A stretch of 64,000 nt of DNA from Treponema sp. GTDB lineage: Bacteria > Spirochaetota > Spirochaetia > Treponematales > Treponemataceae. The translations under genes were made by a program, and so were the position numbers. The stretch spans positions 17,821 through 81,820 of the forward strand of contig JAKSTJ010000004.1 in NCBI GenBank assembly GCA_024402635.1. The letters are read 5' to 3'. The first letter of the stretch is position 1, and the number at the start of each line of letters is the position of its first letter. Positions 26,706 through 38,300 of this stretch are shown here, one piece after another. A model generated the notes under the pieces. That model was not told where the DNA came from. It was given only the letters and a program-made list of their open reading frames with translations, and did no database searches.

Positions 26706-29466
26706 TTTTTTTGTTGTCTCATTATGTCTTTTAGTTTTTGTTTTAAGTATTTTTTTCTTCTGGAAAAACTTAAACAGGGTTACTGTACGCTCTGATATTC
26801 AGGAAATTGGAACAATTCAGTTTAAATATAAAATTGCTCAAAGAAAATTTGTTGATCGTGTAGCCTGGGAACGTTTACAGCAGAATTCTGTTTTATATAA
26901 CGGAGATACAATTCGTACTGCTGATGGGGCCATGGCAAAGCTTTTTATAGACAAAACCACAATTGAAGTTTATGAATCAACAATGATTCAGATTTTCTAC
27001 AACAGCGATACAGGTGTTAATCTTTCTGTTAATTCTGGTGACATTTCCATTGATACAACCTCTGCTGATCGAAGTATAAATGTTAATTTTTCAAATGGTC
27101 AGGCCTTTGTTCTTGAAGCAGGTTCCAAAGTTTCAGTACAGTCTGGAGAGTTAAATAATCTTTCTGTTTTATCCGGAATTGCTTTATTCACTGATGACAA
27201 AGGACTTGTATCAGAAATTTCGGAAGGACAAACTGTAAGAGTAAATGAAGAAGGAAATATTCGGAAAGTTCCTCTTTCAATTACCTCTGTTACTGATAAT
27301 GTAAGACTTTTAACTTTAGATAATTCTCCAAAGAAAGTTCTTTTACAGTGGAGATTAAATGATTCTTCATATTCTCCAGTTGTAGTTGAAACTTATGCAG
27401 ATAAAGATTTTGAAATTCTTGAGAATGTATTTGTTGTAGAAGACAGTAATTCCATAAATATTGATGCTCCTGTAGGTAGATTGTATTGGAAAGCTTATCT
27501 TGAAAATAATAAAAATGATTTTGTGTCTGGAAAAATCTCTGTTGAAAACGCAGATGCGGTTGAACTTGTTTCACCGGCGCCAGAACAGATTTTTACAACA
27601 TCAGCATTAGAATCTTCCGTATATTTTTCATGGAAAGGAAATAATTTTGCTGATTATTATCTTTTTGAATTATCAGAAACTCCAGATTATAGTAATCCAA
27701 TTGTTTCCCAGAAAGTTTATTCAGATTCATACAATTGTTCCAAAATTCAAAAAGGAAACTATTACTGGCGTGTTACACCATTTTATTCAACAAATGACAT
27801 TGGATTGGGAAAATCAACAGACAGTAATTCTTTCAAAATAAATCTGATGGAATATCCTAAAGCTCCGGTTCTTGTTGTTCCTGCAGAAAATTCAACTGTT
27901 ACTCTTTCTGATGATAAATCAAATTTATCTTTTATGTGGAAGAGTTTTGGTGAAAGTTCTGATTACAAGTTAATTGTTGCTTCTGACAGAAGTTTTTCAA
28001 GAATAATACTTGAGGAAGAATCAAATTCCAATAGATTTGAAAAACCATTTAATATTTCCGCTTTATCAGAAGGGGATTACTATTGGAAAGTTGTTTCTAC
28101 AAATGAAAAAGGTGAAGATGGTAAAAATCTTGAATCTGGTATAAGAAAGTTTTCTGTAGTTAAGTTTATTCCGGGAGAAAACAAACTGATTTATCCTCAG
28201 GATAATTTTGCAGTAGAAGGTAAAAACTTACGCAATATTGATTTTAACTGGAAAATTGCAGAAGAAAACAAATTGAATCTTGATTATCTTTATTTACAGA
28301 TTTCAGATAATTCTGGTTTTAGAAATCCTGTAATAAATCAAAAAACAAATGAAAATCATCTTACAAATTTAAAACTTAACAGTGGAAAATACTGGTGGCG
28401 TATTGCTGTTAAAAATTCTGATTCAGATGAGCTGGTTTATTCAAAAGCCAATGTTATTCATATTCTGGAAGATTTGGTTTCTCCTGTAATTACTGCCCCT
28501 GAAGATTCCTTTGTAATAAATAAGGAAAATACGATTCAGATTAAATGGAATAAAGTTTCCGGGGCTGATTATTATAAAATAAAAGTTTTTGATGATACTA
28601 AAGTATATTATGATCAAAAACTAACTGATTTACAGACATCTGTTTCTTTACCATCATCAATTTTTACTGTTGAAAATTCGGTTAATTTAAAATGTTCAGT
28701 GCAAGCCTTTGCTTCCGAAACAGAATTTTCTCAATTACGGTTTACAGATGAATCGGTTAAAAGTTTTACTGTAAATCTTCCATCAAAAATTATTTTAAAA
28801 ACACCTGTAAATGGTTCTACAGTTTCAGGTTTAACTGCTTTGCGAAACTCTGTGAAATTTGAATGGTCTGGCAGTGAAAATGCAAAAGAAATTCAGTTTA
28901 TCTTAAAAAGAATGCAGCCTTCTGGAACAATGCAAACTGTAAAGACTGTAGATAATCCAGGTAATTCAGTTTCAATTTCAGAGCTTAGAGCAGGAAATTA
29001 TGAATGGACTGTAAAAGGTCTATCGAATGGAAATATTAATATTGATTCAGATCAAACTTTTGCATTTACAATAACTCCTGTACCAGAACTGGCAGGGGCA
29101 AGACTTGTTTCTCCAGCTCCAGAGCAAATTATTGATGGAAATTATTTAATTGAAAATCAATCAGTAAGTTTCAAATGGAAAACTGTTGCAAATGCTACAG
29201 ATTATACTTTTGTTTTATATCAGAAAAATGAAGACGGCAGATTAAGAAAAATTGTTTCTACGAATACAAGAAAAACGGAATATAAAATTACAGATTTAAC
29301 TGTTCTTGATGTAGGTGATTTTGAATGGCACGTTACGGCTTATGTTCATAATTCTTCTGGAGAACAGCAGCAAAAAAGTAGAGATGCAATCGGCAGATTT
29401 AAAATTCAATTTGATATGCCGGATTCAGTAAATACAAAAGATCCTGGTGCTTTATACGGAGAATAG
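26674..29466 (+). CDS. FecR-domain protein with repeated fibronectin-III-like modules
   Basis: A 930-residue membrane-anchored protein. TM at about 10-30, a FecR domain about 55-190 (NGDTIRTADGAMAKLFIDKTTIEVYESTMI, split here as NGDTIRTADGAMAKL and IEVYESTMI), then about six beta-sandwich repeats of ~100 residues. Each repeat ends with a Y.W.V-type strand: YYWRVTPF, YYWKVVST, YWWRIAVK, YEWTVKGL, FEWHVTAY. The long repeat rod probably spans the periplasm. The start ATG overlaps the cyclase end by 32 nt, with AAGG 9 nt upstream. FecR proteins usually sense or relay envelope signals; no ECF sigma factor is nearby, so a link to the cyclase is inferred. Confidence 0.85.
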   Translation: MKKKTKSRLASFFVVSLCLLVFVLSIFFFWKNLNRVTVRSDIQEIGTIQFKYKIAQRKFVDRVAWERLQQNSVLYNGDTIRTADGAMAKLFIDKTTIEVYESTMIQIFYNSDTGVNLSVNSGDISIDTTSADRSINVNFSNGQAFVLEAGSKVSVQSGELNNLSVLSGIALFTDDKGLVSEISEGQTVRVNEEGNIRKVPLSITSVTDNVRLLTLDNSPKKVLLQWRLNDSSYSPVVVETYADKDFEILENVFVVEDSNSINIDAPVGRLYWKAYLENNKNDFVSGKISVENADAVELVSPAPEQIFTTSALESSVYFSWKGNNFADYYLFELSETPDYSNPIVSQKVYSDSYNCSKIQKGNYYWRVTPFYSTNDIGLGKSTDSNSFKINLMEYPKAPVLVVPAENSTVTLSDDKSNLSFMWKSFGESSDYKLIVASDRSFSRIILEEESNSNRFEKPFNISALSEGDYYWKVVSTNEKGEDGKNLESGIRKFSVVKFIPGENKLIYPQDNFAVEGKNLRNIDFNWKIAEENKLNLDYLYLQISDNSGFRNPVINQKTNENHLTNLKLNSGKYWWRIAVKNSDSDELVYSKANVIHILEDLVSPVITAPEDSFVINKENTIQIKWNKVSGADYYKIKVFDDTKVYYDQKLTDLQTSVSLPSSIFTVENSVNLKCSVQAFASETEFSQLRFTDESVKSFTVNLPSKIILKTPVNGSTVSGLTALRNSVKFEWSGSENAKEIQFILKRMQPSGTMQTVKTVDNPGNSVSISELRAGNYEWTVKGLSNGNINIDSDQTFAFTITPVPELAGARLVSPAPEQIIDGNYLIENQSVSFKWKTVANATDYTFVLYQKNEDGRLRKIVSTNTRKTEYKITDLTVLDVGDFEWHVTAYVHNSSGEQQQKSRDAIGRFKIQFDMPDSVNTKDPGALYGE

Positions 29467-29472
29467 GGCTGA

Positions 29473-31080
29473 TTGAAAAATTTTAATACAAAAACAGTCA
29501 TTTTAATTTTTCTCATTTTCTTATGCAATTTATCGCTTTTTGCAGAAAGTCCTAAATTTGTTCAAAGGCTTGAATGGAGTGAATCAAAGAATTCTGTAAA
29601 TTATAAAGTTGAAATTCAATCTGTTGAAAATACTATTGAACCTGTTTTCTTTGTTACAAAAAATACTTACATTGAATTCTCTTTACCATCTGGTTTTTAT
29701 AAATACAGAGTTTATGTATATGATTTTCTTGGAAGAGAAAGAAATGTTTCATCATGGCATGAATTTGAAATTAAAAAAGCTGTAATGCCGGAAGTTGTAT
29801 CAGTTCAGGAAAAGGTTGAAGTTTCTGATGATGATAATCAGATTTCCATTCCAGTAAATGTTAAGGAAGTAAATTCTGAGTCAAAAGTTGTTCTTGTTAA
29901 TACAAATACAGGAGAAGAAATAGAAGGTCAGCTTAATATTGCAGATGAAGATTCAAAAAAATATTCAGAAGCATTTATAGCTCATTTTCCTAAGGTTGAA
30001 ACTGGAAACTGGAAATTAAAAATTACAAATCCTGGTGGACTTACTACAGAATCTATTCAACTGGAAATTGCAAATAAAATTGAAAAAGAATCTGAAGAAC
30101 CTGAAAAAATCGCAGAAGTAACAGAACCTGAAGAAGAAAAATCTGACGATTCTGAAAAGATTGCAGAAGTTACAGAACCTGAAGAAAATAAAACTGAAGA
30201 ACCAGAAAAAATCGCAGACGTAGCAGAACCTGAAGAAGAAAAATCTGACGATTCTGAAAAGATTGCAGAAGTAACAGAACCTGAAGAAGATAAAACTGAA
30301 GAACCAGAAAAGATTGTAGAAATAACAGAACCAGAAGAAGAAAAATCTGACGATTCTGAAAAGATTGCAGAAGTAACAGAATCTGTCGAAGATAAAACTG
30401 AAGAACCAGAAAAGATTGCAGACGTAGCAGAACCTGAAGAAGATAAAACTGAAGAACCAGAAAAGATTGTAGAAGTTACAGAACCTGAAGAAGAAAAATC
30501 TGACGATTCTGAAAAAATCGCAGAAGTAACAGAACCTGAAGAGAAGAAACCTTATGATCCTCTCGGATTTAGTTTTAATTTTGGTGGAGCTTATTCTTTC
30601 CTTCTGCCATTACAGGAAATAAGTCTGGCAGATTATGCAGATGAACCAACTTATAGTTTAGGATTTTCATTTGCCTATGTTCCTGCCAGAAATAAAAAAC
30701 TTGATTTTGGTTTTGAGCTAAGTGCTTATGTAACAAATATTACAACAAGTACAAGTTCTGTTTTTGTTTTTATGCCTTTAAGTACAATTGATTTAAGTTT
30801 AATTACAAAATTACAGCTTGTTGATGATAAATTAGCATTAAACTTGAAAACAGGTGGTGGTGTAACTTTACTCTTTACTTCTTATAAAAATAATTTATCA
30901 ACAGATCCATCTGTAGATAAAATGTACGGTTACTTAAACGGAATGGCAGGTTTATCTTTAAGCTGGACACCATCTAAATTTGTTCAACTTGAAACTGGAG
31001 CAAATGCATATTTTGATTTTATTACTAATAAATTTACTATTGCAATAAATCCTTACATGGCAATTGGAGTGAGGTTTTAG
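29473..31080 (+). CDS. Outer-membrane beta-barrel protein with a 17-residue acidic repeat stalk
   Basis: A 535-residue exported protein. Signal peptide 1-25 (IFLCNLSLFAES), two beta-sandwich-like segments to about 200, then nine tandem 17-residue repeats (about 211-363) of type EKIAEVTEPEEEKSDDS, then a C-terminal beta-barrel of about 170 residues ending in Phe (IGVRF), the usual barrel-assembly signal. The acidic repeats likely form an extended periplasmic linker. The start is TTG (29473); AGGG sits 4 nt before it and no ATG is available. It lies 6 nt after the FecR gene and directly abuts the next gene. Confidence 0.8.
   Translation: MKNFNTKTVILIFLIFLCNLSLFAESPKFVQRLEWSESKNSVNYKVEIQSVENTIEPVFFVTKNTYIEFSLPSGFYKYRVYVYDFLGRERNVSSWHEFEIKKAVMPEVVSVQEKVEVSDDDNQISIPVNVKEVNSESKVVLVNTNTGEEIEGQLNIADEDSKKYSEAFIAHFPKVETGNWKLKITNPGGLTTESIQLEIANKIEKESEEPEKIAEVTEPEEEKSDDSEKIAEVTEPEENKTEEPEKIADVAEPEEEKSDDSEKIAEVTEPEEDKTEEPEKIVEITEPEEEKSDDSEKIAEVTESVEDKTEEPEKIADVAEPEEDKTEEPEKIVEVTEPEEEKSDDSEKIAEVTEPEEKKPYDPLGFSFNFGGAYSFLLPLQEISLADYADEPTYSLGFSFAYVPARNKKLDFGFELSAYVTNITTSTSSVFVFMPLSTIDLSLITKLQLVDDKLALNLKTGGGVTLLFTSYKNNLSTDPSVDKMYGYLNGMAGLSLSWTPSKFVQLETGANAYFDFITNKFTIAINPYMAIGVRF
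30103..30561 (+). repeat. Nine tandem 51-bp in-frame repeats (17 residues each)
   Basis: Units alternate between endings SDDS and TEEP, so a 102-bp higher-order unit is visible, broken once where two TEEP units adjoin (units 6-7). Each unit begins with EKI. High nucleotide identity between units suggests recent slippage or unequal exchange and possible length variation between strains. Confidence 0.92.
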
Positions 31081-32655
31081 ATGAAAAGAAGCAAATATTC
31101 TATTTTTTCTATTTTATTACTTTCTCTAACGTTTATAATGGCCTCTTGTGATTTCAACTGGTTTGGAGATTTTAGTTCTGATTTAGATGATAAAGTTTTT
31201 TCAACAATATTATTTAAATCTTCAAATTCTGTAGATGATTACAGATCCTTTGAAAAAAAATATAAAAACGGAATTACAATTTATTCAAATGATTTACCAG
31301 ATGAAAATTATCAGGGAGTAATAAATCTAAAACCGGGTTATACCTTTGTAAAATGGAATTCAACAGATTCAAGTCACGTATTTTTTGATGAATTTAATAA
31401 TATTTCAACTATTGTTACTGGACCTGAAAGTTCTATTATTGAACTTTATGCAGAATGGGAAGTTTCAGCAAATACTCCTTATAGTGTTCATTATCATTTT
31501 CAGGATTTAACAGAAGATAGAACAGGTGTTGAATCAACCTATACCTATGATTCCTCTTTTGACCTGATTTTACATGGACAAACAGAAGATTATACAAATG
31601 TTACCCAAACTATTGATGTTCCTGGATTTGAATGTAAAACAATAGAACAGAAAATAATTAAAGGGGATGGTTCTACCGTTGTTGATGTTTATCTTGATAG
31701 AAAACAAATAGAAATTTTCTTTGATATTAATGGAACTATTAATTCTACTTTGAATTATTTTGGAACAGAAATTACAGTACCAACCTATAATCTTGAAACT
31801 GGTTATGAAATTGGAGGATGGATAGATTCTTCTGGAAATGAACTTTTCTATTTACCATACACACCATCATCTTCAGAAACATTTACAGCAAAAATTATTG
31901 AATTAAGAATTGGATATAAAGTTCGTCATTATATTCAGAGTTTACAAGATGAAAATGATTATACTTTATTAAAAGAAGAAGAAAAAACTGGTTTACTTGG
32001 TACTCAAACTTCTGCTGAATTTGATAGTCCAGAAGGATTTGAACCAAAAGATTCTACTATTACTCAAATTACAATCTCTGTTGATGAAGACCAGAATATT
32101 GTAGAAATTTATTACAACCGTAAATCTTATACAGTTATTATTGATATGCAACCGGGTGTTACAGGAGATCTTTCTGACAGTCAGCCTTCTTGGACAGTTA
32201 AATATGGTACAAAAATAAATGAAATTGATATGCCTTCTATGGCTCCTGAAGGTTTTGCTCTTAAAGGTTATAGCACTTCTAAATCAGCTGATGACCTTAT
32301 CAGTTATCCTTTTGAAGTTAAAGATAATATTACTTTATATGCAATCTGGACAAAAATGAATGCTTTATCAGTTTCTATTACAAATCCGGTTTATGAAAGT
32401 GATATTGCTGCTAATCTGATTAATCTTTCTGCTTCAAAAACAGGAAATACAATTAAATTTACAGCAAATGAAAATCCTTCAATAACAAAATATATTTGGT
32501 ACATTAATGGTTCGCCTGTAGCAGGCAATTCAAGTTCTTCTGAATATATTATTGGAAATGAAATTGGAACCTTTGAAATAGTACTTATTGTTATTTATAA
32601 TGGCGAATCTTATGCTGCAACCATAAATGTTACAATTGAAAAGGGAGATTTATAA
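31081..32655 (+). CDS. Lipoprotein with InlB/MucBP-like beta repeats
   Basis: A 524-residue lipoprotein; lipobox-like TFIMASC. It has repeated segments typical of bacterial surface adhesins: KPGYTFVKWNSTDSS and GFALKGYSTSKSAD..PF..KDNITLYAIW are Listeria-Bacteroides (InlB B-type) repeats, and two segments beginning YSVHYHFQDL and YKVRHYIQSL resemble MucBP modules. The C-terminal ~90 residues look like an Ig-type or PKD-type domain. The ATG directly follows the stop of the barrel gene. Probably surface exposed and adhesive; ligand unknown. Confidence 0.8.
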   Translation: MKRSKYSIFSILLLSLTFIMASCDFNWFGDFSSDLDDKVFSTILFKSSNSVDDYRSFEKKYKNGITIYSNDLPDENYQGVINLKPGYTFVKWNSTDSSHVFFDEFNNISTIVTGPESSIIELYAEWEVSANTPYSVHYHFQDLTEDRTGVESTYTYDSSFDLILHGQTEDYTNVTQTIDVPGFECKTIEQKIIKGDGSTVVDVYLDRKQIEIFFDINGTINSTLNYFGTEITVPTYNLETGYEIGGWIDSSGNELFYLPYTPSSSETFTAKIIELRIGYKVRHYIQSLQDENDYTLLKEEEKTGLLGTQTSAEFDSPEGFEPKDSTITQITISVDEDQNIVEIYYNRKSYTVIIDMQPGVTGDLSDSQPSWTVKYGTKINEIDMPSMAPEGFALKGYSTSKSADDLISYPFEVKDNITLYAIWTKMNALSVSITNPVYESDIAANLINLSASKTGNTIKFTANENPSITKYIWYINGSPVAGNSSSSEYIIGNEIGTFEIVLIVIYNGESYAATINVTIEKGDL

Positions 32656-35372
32656 TGAATAAAAAAATATTTTTCTTTGTTTTATCTATAATCTCATGTT
32701 TATTTTTTGTAAATTGTAAAAATATAGAAGCAGGAATTTATTCTGATAAAGCAATTGTTCGTTTTTCAGTTGAATCTTCTTCTGCACGTGCAGTCATTGG
32801 AGATTCATCCATTACAACTTCAAGGCCAGATGAATATGCTAAAACAGATTTTAAATACATACTGACTTACTGTAAAAACCAGGACTGGACAAATGCAGAA
32901 GTAATTAATTGTGAAAATTATACAGCTCTTTCCAATCAGGCTATTGAACTTCAACAGGGAACCTGGTCGTTTAAGATTTCAGCTCTGGTAAATTGGGAAA
33001 ATGAGTCTGGGGAAGTTACTGATGAAATAATTGCAGAAGCACAGGTTTTAGACAAAGAAATTACTGGAAATGAAAATATCAGTTTTAATTTAGAATTAAA
33101 GTCTGATTCTGAAAAAAATGGTTTTCTCAGACTAAGTATTTATTATAGTGATGAATACTGTAATGACTGTACTTTAAATTTCTATGATATTTCTGGAATG
33201 GAATTGACTGAATTAAGACAGACAACTAGTCCTAATCCAATTTCTTCTCCAGTAACATTAGAAAAATATTTAAAACCTGGTACATATATTATAAAAATAT
33301 CTTTTTCATATAACAATAAAATTATCTCAAAAATAGTTTTTGCTAAAATTTTAGCTAATCATAAAACTCAAATTACAAAAAATTATGGAACAGTTTTCTC
33401 AAATCACAATGTTTATAAAATAAACTATCTGGATTTAAATAGTGATTCTTATTCTGGTTCACAAATTGCTGATTCCGAAAAATATATTGCCGAAAATGAA
33501 AAGCTAACTTTACCTTCTCCAACAAAAACTTCTATTGGAACAAATACTTTTGTTTTTGATGGATGGTATGTTTTTGATTCACAAATCATGGAATATAAAA
33601 ATCTTACTAATACATTTTTAGACGGAGCATCAGTTTCCGAAGATTTGACTTTATATGCAAAATGGAATTCAAAATTTGTATATCTTGATTGTGACGAAGG
33701 AGATGATGCAAATGATGGATTTTCTCCGGTTACAGCAGTAAAAACTGTAAGTGCTGCAAAGAAAAGGTTGAATAACAGCAGGTCGGAAGCAATTTATGTT
33801 ATGAGTAGTATTTCTTCAACTGAGGATATCAATGAATTAAGTAATATTACTTCATTGGAATACAATAATACATGTATAAAACGTTACGAGAATTATACCA
33901 CTGGCTCCCTTATTTATGTAGACAGTGATTGTTCTATAGAAAATCTTGTAATTGACGGAAATAGTGTAGCTTCTACATCATGCGCAATTTATCATAATTC
34001 TGGTTCCTTAAACTTAAATTCTGTAGAGATTCAAAATAACAGCGCTCTTTCATGTGGCGGTATTATTACTCGTTCAAACCTTTCTTTAAATGATGTTGTA
34101 TTTACTTCAAATGAGAATTATGACATACAGCTTTATCCAAATAATAATCCTATAAGTTTTGAAACTAACGATTATTCAAAGAAAATTAAACTGGATATTG
34201 CTACATATCCAGATGATGTTTCTGATGTTGCAGTTTTGAATTTCCGTTCAACTGATAATAATGATTATCGAAAAAATGTTATTTCTGTATTTGAATTGAA
34301 TCCAGCTCCAGATTCAACAGTTTATGAAATCGGATTAGATGGTCATCTCATAAATCCAAATATTTCAGGTGGTGGTTCAATAATTCTTCCAGAAAATAAA
34401 AACATTATATTTAAAGCTTCCGAATCAGAATTTACAGTTCCTGAAGAATCTAAACTTGTTACAATTACTGCCTATGAAGATTCTCTGTCAAATAATATTA
34501 CAGATGATATTTCCAGCTGGAGTATTAAAGTTTATTCTGGTGGAAAAGATATATCATCAGAATTTACGATTACAGATAATAAAGTTACATTCCCGGCACA
34601 TATTGCTCCTGGTACTTATCAGCTGGTTATTAATGTGGAATATGACGTTTTAAATTATGTTTCTTCTATATATGTATTTGTAGATTTAGATTCTTCTAGT
34701 GGAAATGAGACATCTGAAGAAAATGAATTTAATTTTTCAGAACTGAATTATTTAAGCAGTGATGAATCTGAATTTATTGCACTTTTAACAGATATTAAGA
34801 ATAAAGGATACGATAGTATTACATTAAAAATTACTGGTGAAGAAAGTTTTTATGATGATAATCAAACTTTAGCAGGTATGATGCGTTGTATTGGTAGTCA
34901 AGGAATAAAAACAACCAGACTTAATTTAGCATTTGCAGATTCTTCAAAATGTACAGTTTTAATGAACTCCTTAGCTGGTTCAGATGGTTCTTCTTCTAAA
35001 TTGATTCTTGATTTTAAAAACTCAAATATTACAGACTTCGGTGAAACCATTAATTTTAAGTATAGAAATAATATTTCTGACGTAATTCTTCCTGATAATC
35101 TGGAAAAAATACCTCAGCAATTTCTGGCAGGAGCAAGAGGAATGGATTCTATTACAATTCCTGCTTCTGTAAAAGAAATTGGAATTATGGCTTTCCAGAA
35201 TTCGGAATTCAAGGAAATTATTTTTGAGGATTCTCTTTCTGTCTGGTCAGTTTATTTTGATATGCTAGATTTACCAAGTAATGATAATGTCACTGTTAGT
35301 GATAAAGAATTGAATGTGGAAAACTTTTCAATTACATATGCTAATTGTAAATGGGTAAAAAATAATGACTAA
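32655..35372 (+). CDS. Large lipoprotein with InlB-type repeat, parallel beta-helix and leucine-rich-repeat regions
   Basis: A 905-residue protein with a lipoprotein-like signal (FFVNC). In order: a beta-rich N-terminal region; one InlB B-type repeat ending SEDLTLYAKWNS (about 320-338); a DUF1565/pectate-lyase-like helix start (DCDEGDDANDGFSPVTAVKT, about 343-362); Ig-like region about 600-690; C-terminal BspA-type leucine-rich repeats (NISDVILPDNLEKIP, MDSITIPASVKEIG, FKEIIFEDS). Overlaps the preceding stop by 1 nt and the next start by 8 nt. A surface adhesin or glycan-binding role is inferred. Confidence 0.78.
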   Translation: MNKKIFFFVLSIISCLFFVNCKNIEAGIYSDKAIVRFSVESSSARAVIGDSSITTSRPDEYAKTDFKYILTYCKNQDWTNAEVINCENYTALSNQAIELQQGTWSFKISALVNWENESGEVTDEIIAEAQVLDKEITGNENISFNLELKSDSEKNGFLRLSIYYSDEYCNDCTLNFYDISGMELTELRQTTSPNPISSPVTLEKYLKPGTYIIKISFSYNNKIISKIVFAKILANHKTQITKNYGTVFSNHNVYKINYLDLNSDSYSGSQIADSEKYIAENEKLTLPSPTKTSIGTNTFVFDGWYVFDSQIMEYKNLTNTFLDGASVSEDLTLYAKWNSKFVYLDCDEGDDANDGFSPVTAVKTVSAAKKRLNNSRSEAIYVMSSISSTEDINELSNITSLEYNNTCIKRYENYTTGSLIYVDSDCSIENLVIDGNSVASTSCAIYHNSGSLNLNSVEIQNNSALSCGGIITRSNLSLNDVVFTSNENYDIQLYPNNNPISFETNDYSKKIKLDIATYPDDVSDVAVLNFRSTDNNDYRKNVISVFELNPAPDSTVYEIGLDGHLINPNISGGGSIILPENKNIIFKASESEFTVPEESKLVTITAYEDSLSNNITDDISSWSIKVYSGGKDISSEFTITDNKVTFPAHIAPGTYQLVINVEYDVLNYVSSIYVFVDLDSSSGNETSEENEFNFSELNYLSSDESEFIALLTDIKNKGYDSITLKITGEESFYDDNQTLAGMMRCIGSQGIKTTRLNLAFADSSKCTVLMNSLAGSDGSSSKLILDFKNSNITDFGETINFKYRNNISDVILPDNLEKIPQQFLAGARGMDSITIPASVKEIGIMAFQNSEFKEIIFEDSLSVWSVYFDMLDLPSNDNVTVSDKELNVENFSITYANCKWVKNND

Positions 35373-38300
35373 AAAGACTGTTTTTTTAATTTTATTAATA
35401 TCTTCCTTATTTATTTCCTGTTCCAGCATTTTTTCACCAAAGAAAAAAATATCTTTAGCAGATGAAATTGTAATAAGCGGAAAACTATCTTCTATTTATA
35501 CTGATTCTTCTCAAAAACAAAACAACCGTTCTGCCTATCCTGAGACAACAGGAATAGATCTTTTCTATAAATTACAGGCTGTAGATTCAGATAATGAAGA
35601 GGATGTTGTTAATGCTGTAATTTCTGATAACAATTTCACAATTGCCCTTAAGAATGGAAAGATCTGGAATTTAACTGCAATCTGTTATTATCACGATGAT
35701 GTTTATGATACAGATGTTGAAGTTCTTAAAACTACAAAAGAACTGGATTTAACAGAGTCTCCTGCTTCAATTAATAATTTAGAATTGCCTTTAGATGAAA
35801 TCGTTTCTGGGCCTTCTTGCATTGGACAGATAAAGCTTCCTGTTTCAGTTGAGTCAAATCTTATAAAAAAATGTGTTATTAAATATAAAGAAAGTAATGT
35901 TTCTGATTATGATCCTTACGATGTTACAACACTGGATTTTAGTGCTGATAAAAATCAAAGTTTTATAATGCAGAATACTTGTGGTCTTCATGATTTAGAG
36001 CTTCGTTTTTATATGAACGATTCGGCAGGAAATGAAGTTCTTTGTTTTTCTATTAATGAATCAGTTTGTGTTTTAAATGGACTTGTAACTGAAAAATGGA
36101 ATTCTTCTCAAAGTGAATACATCAAAAATAATGCAATTTATATTACTGATTTATTAGTCCAGCAATTTAAATCAAAATATTTTTATGTTTCTGATACTGG
36201 TGATGATACAAATGGTGGAACTTTTCAAACTCCTTTTAAAACCTTACAAAAAGCCGCAAATGTAATTGAAGCAGTTAATGATGGGACTTCAGTTTACAAT
36301 ATTTTTATTATATCAGATATATCAGCTTCAAATTTAGATTTTGAATTTGCCGCAAATAATCAAAGCTTAGCTGATTTTAATCCAGTTGATAAGGATTTGA
36401 AAATAAATATAAGTTCATATCCTGCTTCTGCAACTTATAATATTGAATTAAATGGTAGAGGCCGTGCTTTTAGTTTTAACAATCGTGTTTTTTCAACTAT
36501 AAGCAGATTAAATTTTAATAATGGTGACAGTGATGCCGGTGTTATATATTCAAAAGCAAAATCACTTTCAATAAAAAATTGTATATTCTCTGATAGTTAT
36601 TCAATTAATTGTGGCGGGGCTATTGATGCTTCGGAAGATTGTAAAGTTGTTTGTGAATCTGTAACATTTTCGAAAAATGACTCTGCAAATTATGGAGCTG
36701 ATATATCCTTAAGAGATAAAGCTTCTCTTGAATTAAAAAAATGTATTTTTATTCCTTCAGATAGAGTTAATTATGGTCAGATAATTAGTGGAATTCCTAG
36801 AGGAAATATAAATCAGCAGGGAACTGACGGTCAAATTATTTTTGATTCAGAAAATACATTTAAAGGTTCAATATATACTGAAAATCCTATTATTTTAAAA
36901 AATAATTTAGGAACAGATTTTCTTTCTGTGGTTTATTTGCCCTCTACTTCAGATAAGAGTGTTTATTTTGGAAATAATGTTCAGTTATTAAAGAATTCAG
37001 GTGCAACAGATTATGTAAGTACAGAGTTTTCAAAGTTTTTATTTAATCAAACAGGCTATGTAATAGATTCAACAGGTCTTATTAAACAGAAAGGTTATAT
37101 TTTTACATCTTCCTTAGCAGATTTAAGTGGAGCACCTGCAGAAAATGCTGTATATTCAATTTCTACTCCAGAAGAAATGAAAAAACTTTCTGAAATTACT
37201 AACTCATATTCCTGTGAGAATTCTACATTTGTTCTTACTGAAAATATTGATTTATTTGATATTTCTCCATTTTCTCCAATTGGTAAAGTTAAACAATTCA
37301 AAGGAATATTTGATGGTAATAATAAATTAATTACAAATCTAAATGTTGTTGAAACAACTGAATATGCAGGTCTTTTTGCAAGAACTTCCGATGCAATTAT
37401 TAAAAATGTAAAATTAAACGGTTCTGTTACCGGTACAGCATCAACAGGTGGTCTGGTAGGAAACTTAAATTATTATAAAAATGATGATGTATATTGTATT
37501 GAAAATTGTATAGTAAATGTAACTGTAACCTCTACATCTGGAACATCTGTAGGTGGAATAATTGGAAAATGTTCAAATAATAAATATGTAAAAATTATAA
37601 ATTGTATAAATCTTGGTTCTGTTTCTTGTACTTCCGGCAATGTTGGAGGTATAGAAGGAACTGGCAATGGTAAGATTATAAATAGTGCAAATCTTGGAGA
37701 TGTTTTATCCGGAACCTCTGCAATAGGAGGAATTTTTGGAGGTGGAGCAATAGAATCAGATAACTGCTATTCTTCAGCTCATTTCAATACAGGAGTTACT
37801 ATAACAGGTGGCTTTGGAGGAACAACTGGTAGTGAAAGTATTTTTAGTAATGATTATTTCTTTGAACAAGAAATAGCTTATCCTTTATGTAATTCACAGA
37901 ATAGTTCTGCAATAAATAAATTGCAGACTGCAGAGTCTTCTTCTCTTGGTAGTAAATTAAATTCCAGTCTGCAGCAAGGTTATAAGGAATGGTTATATTC
38001 ATATTCTAAAGAAGGTGTTGATTATCCTGTCTGTTTAGAAATTCCACCAGAATTGCTGATTATTAAACCAGTAGTATCAGCCCCTGAAGATTCGGTTTTA
38101 TATCTTATTCAAAAAGGACTGTCTCCAGAAGTTGGTACAACTTATTCAATAAGTTCAAAAGAAGAATTAATCCAGATTGCATCCTGGGTAAATGATGGAA
38201 ATGATTTGGCAAATGTTACATTCAGCCAGACTGAGACAATTACTCTTGTAGATGAATTTATCCCAATTGGAAATTCTGCAACAAGATCTTTTAAAGGTTC

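Noticed and set aside
30103..30561. Regular 51-bp repeats considered as a CRISPR array
   Set aside because: Units are contiguous without spacers, in frame inside a gene, and encode a repeated peptide.
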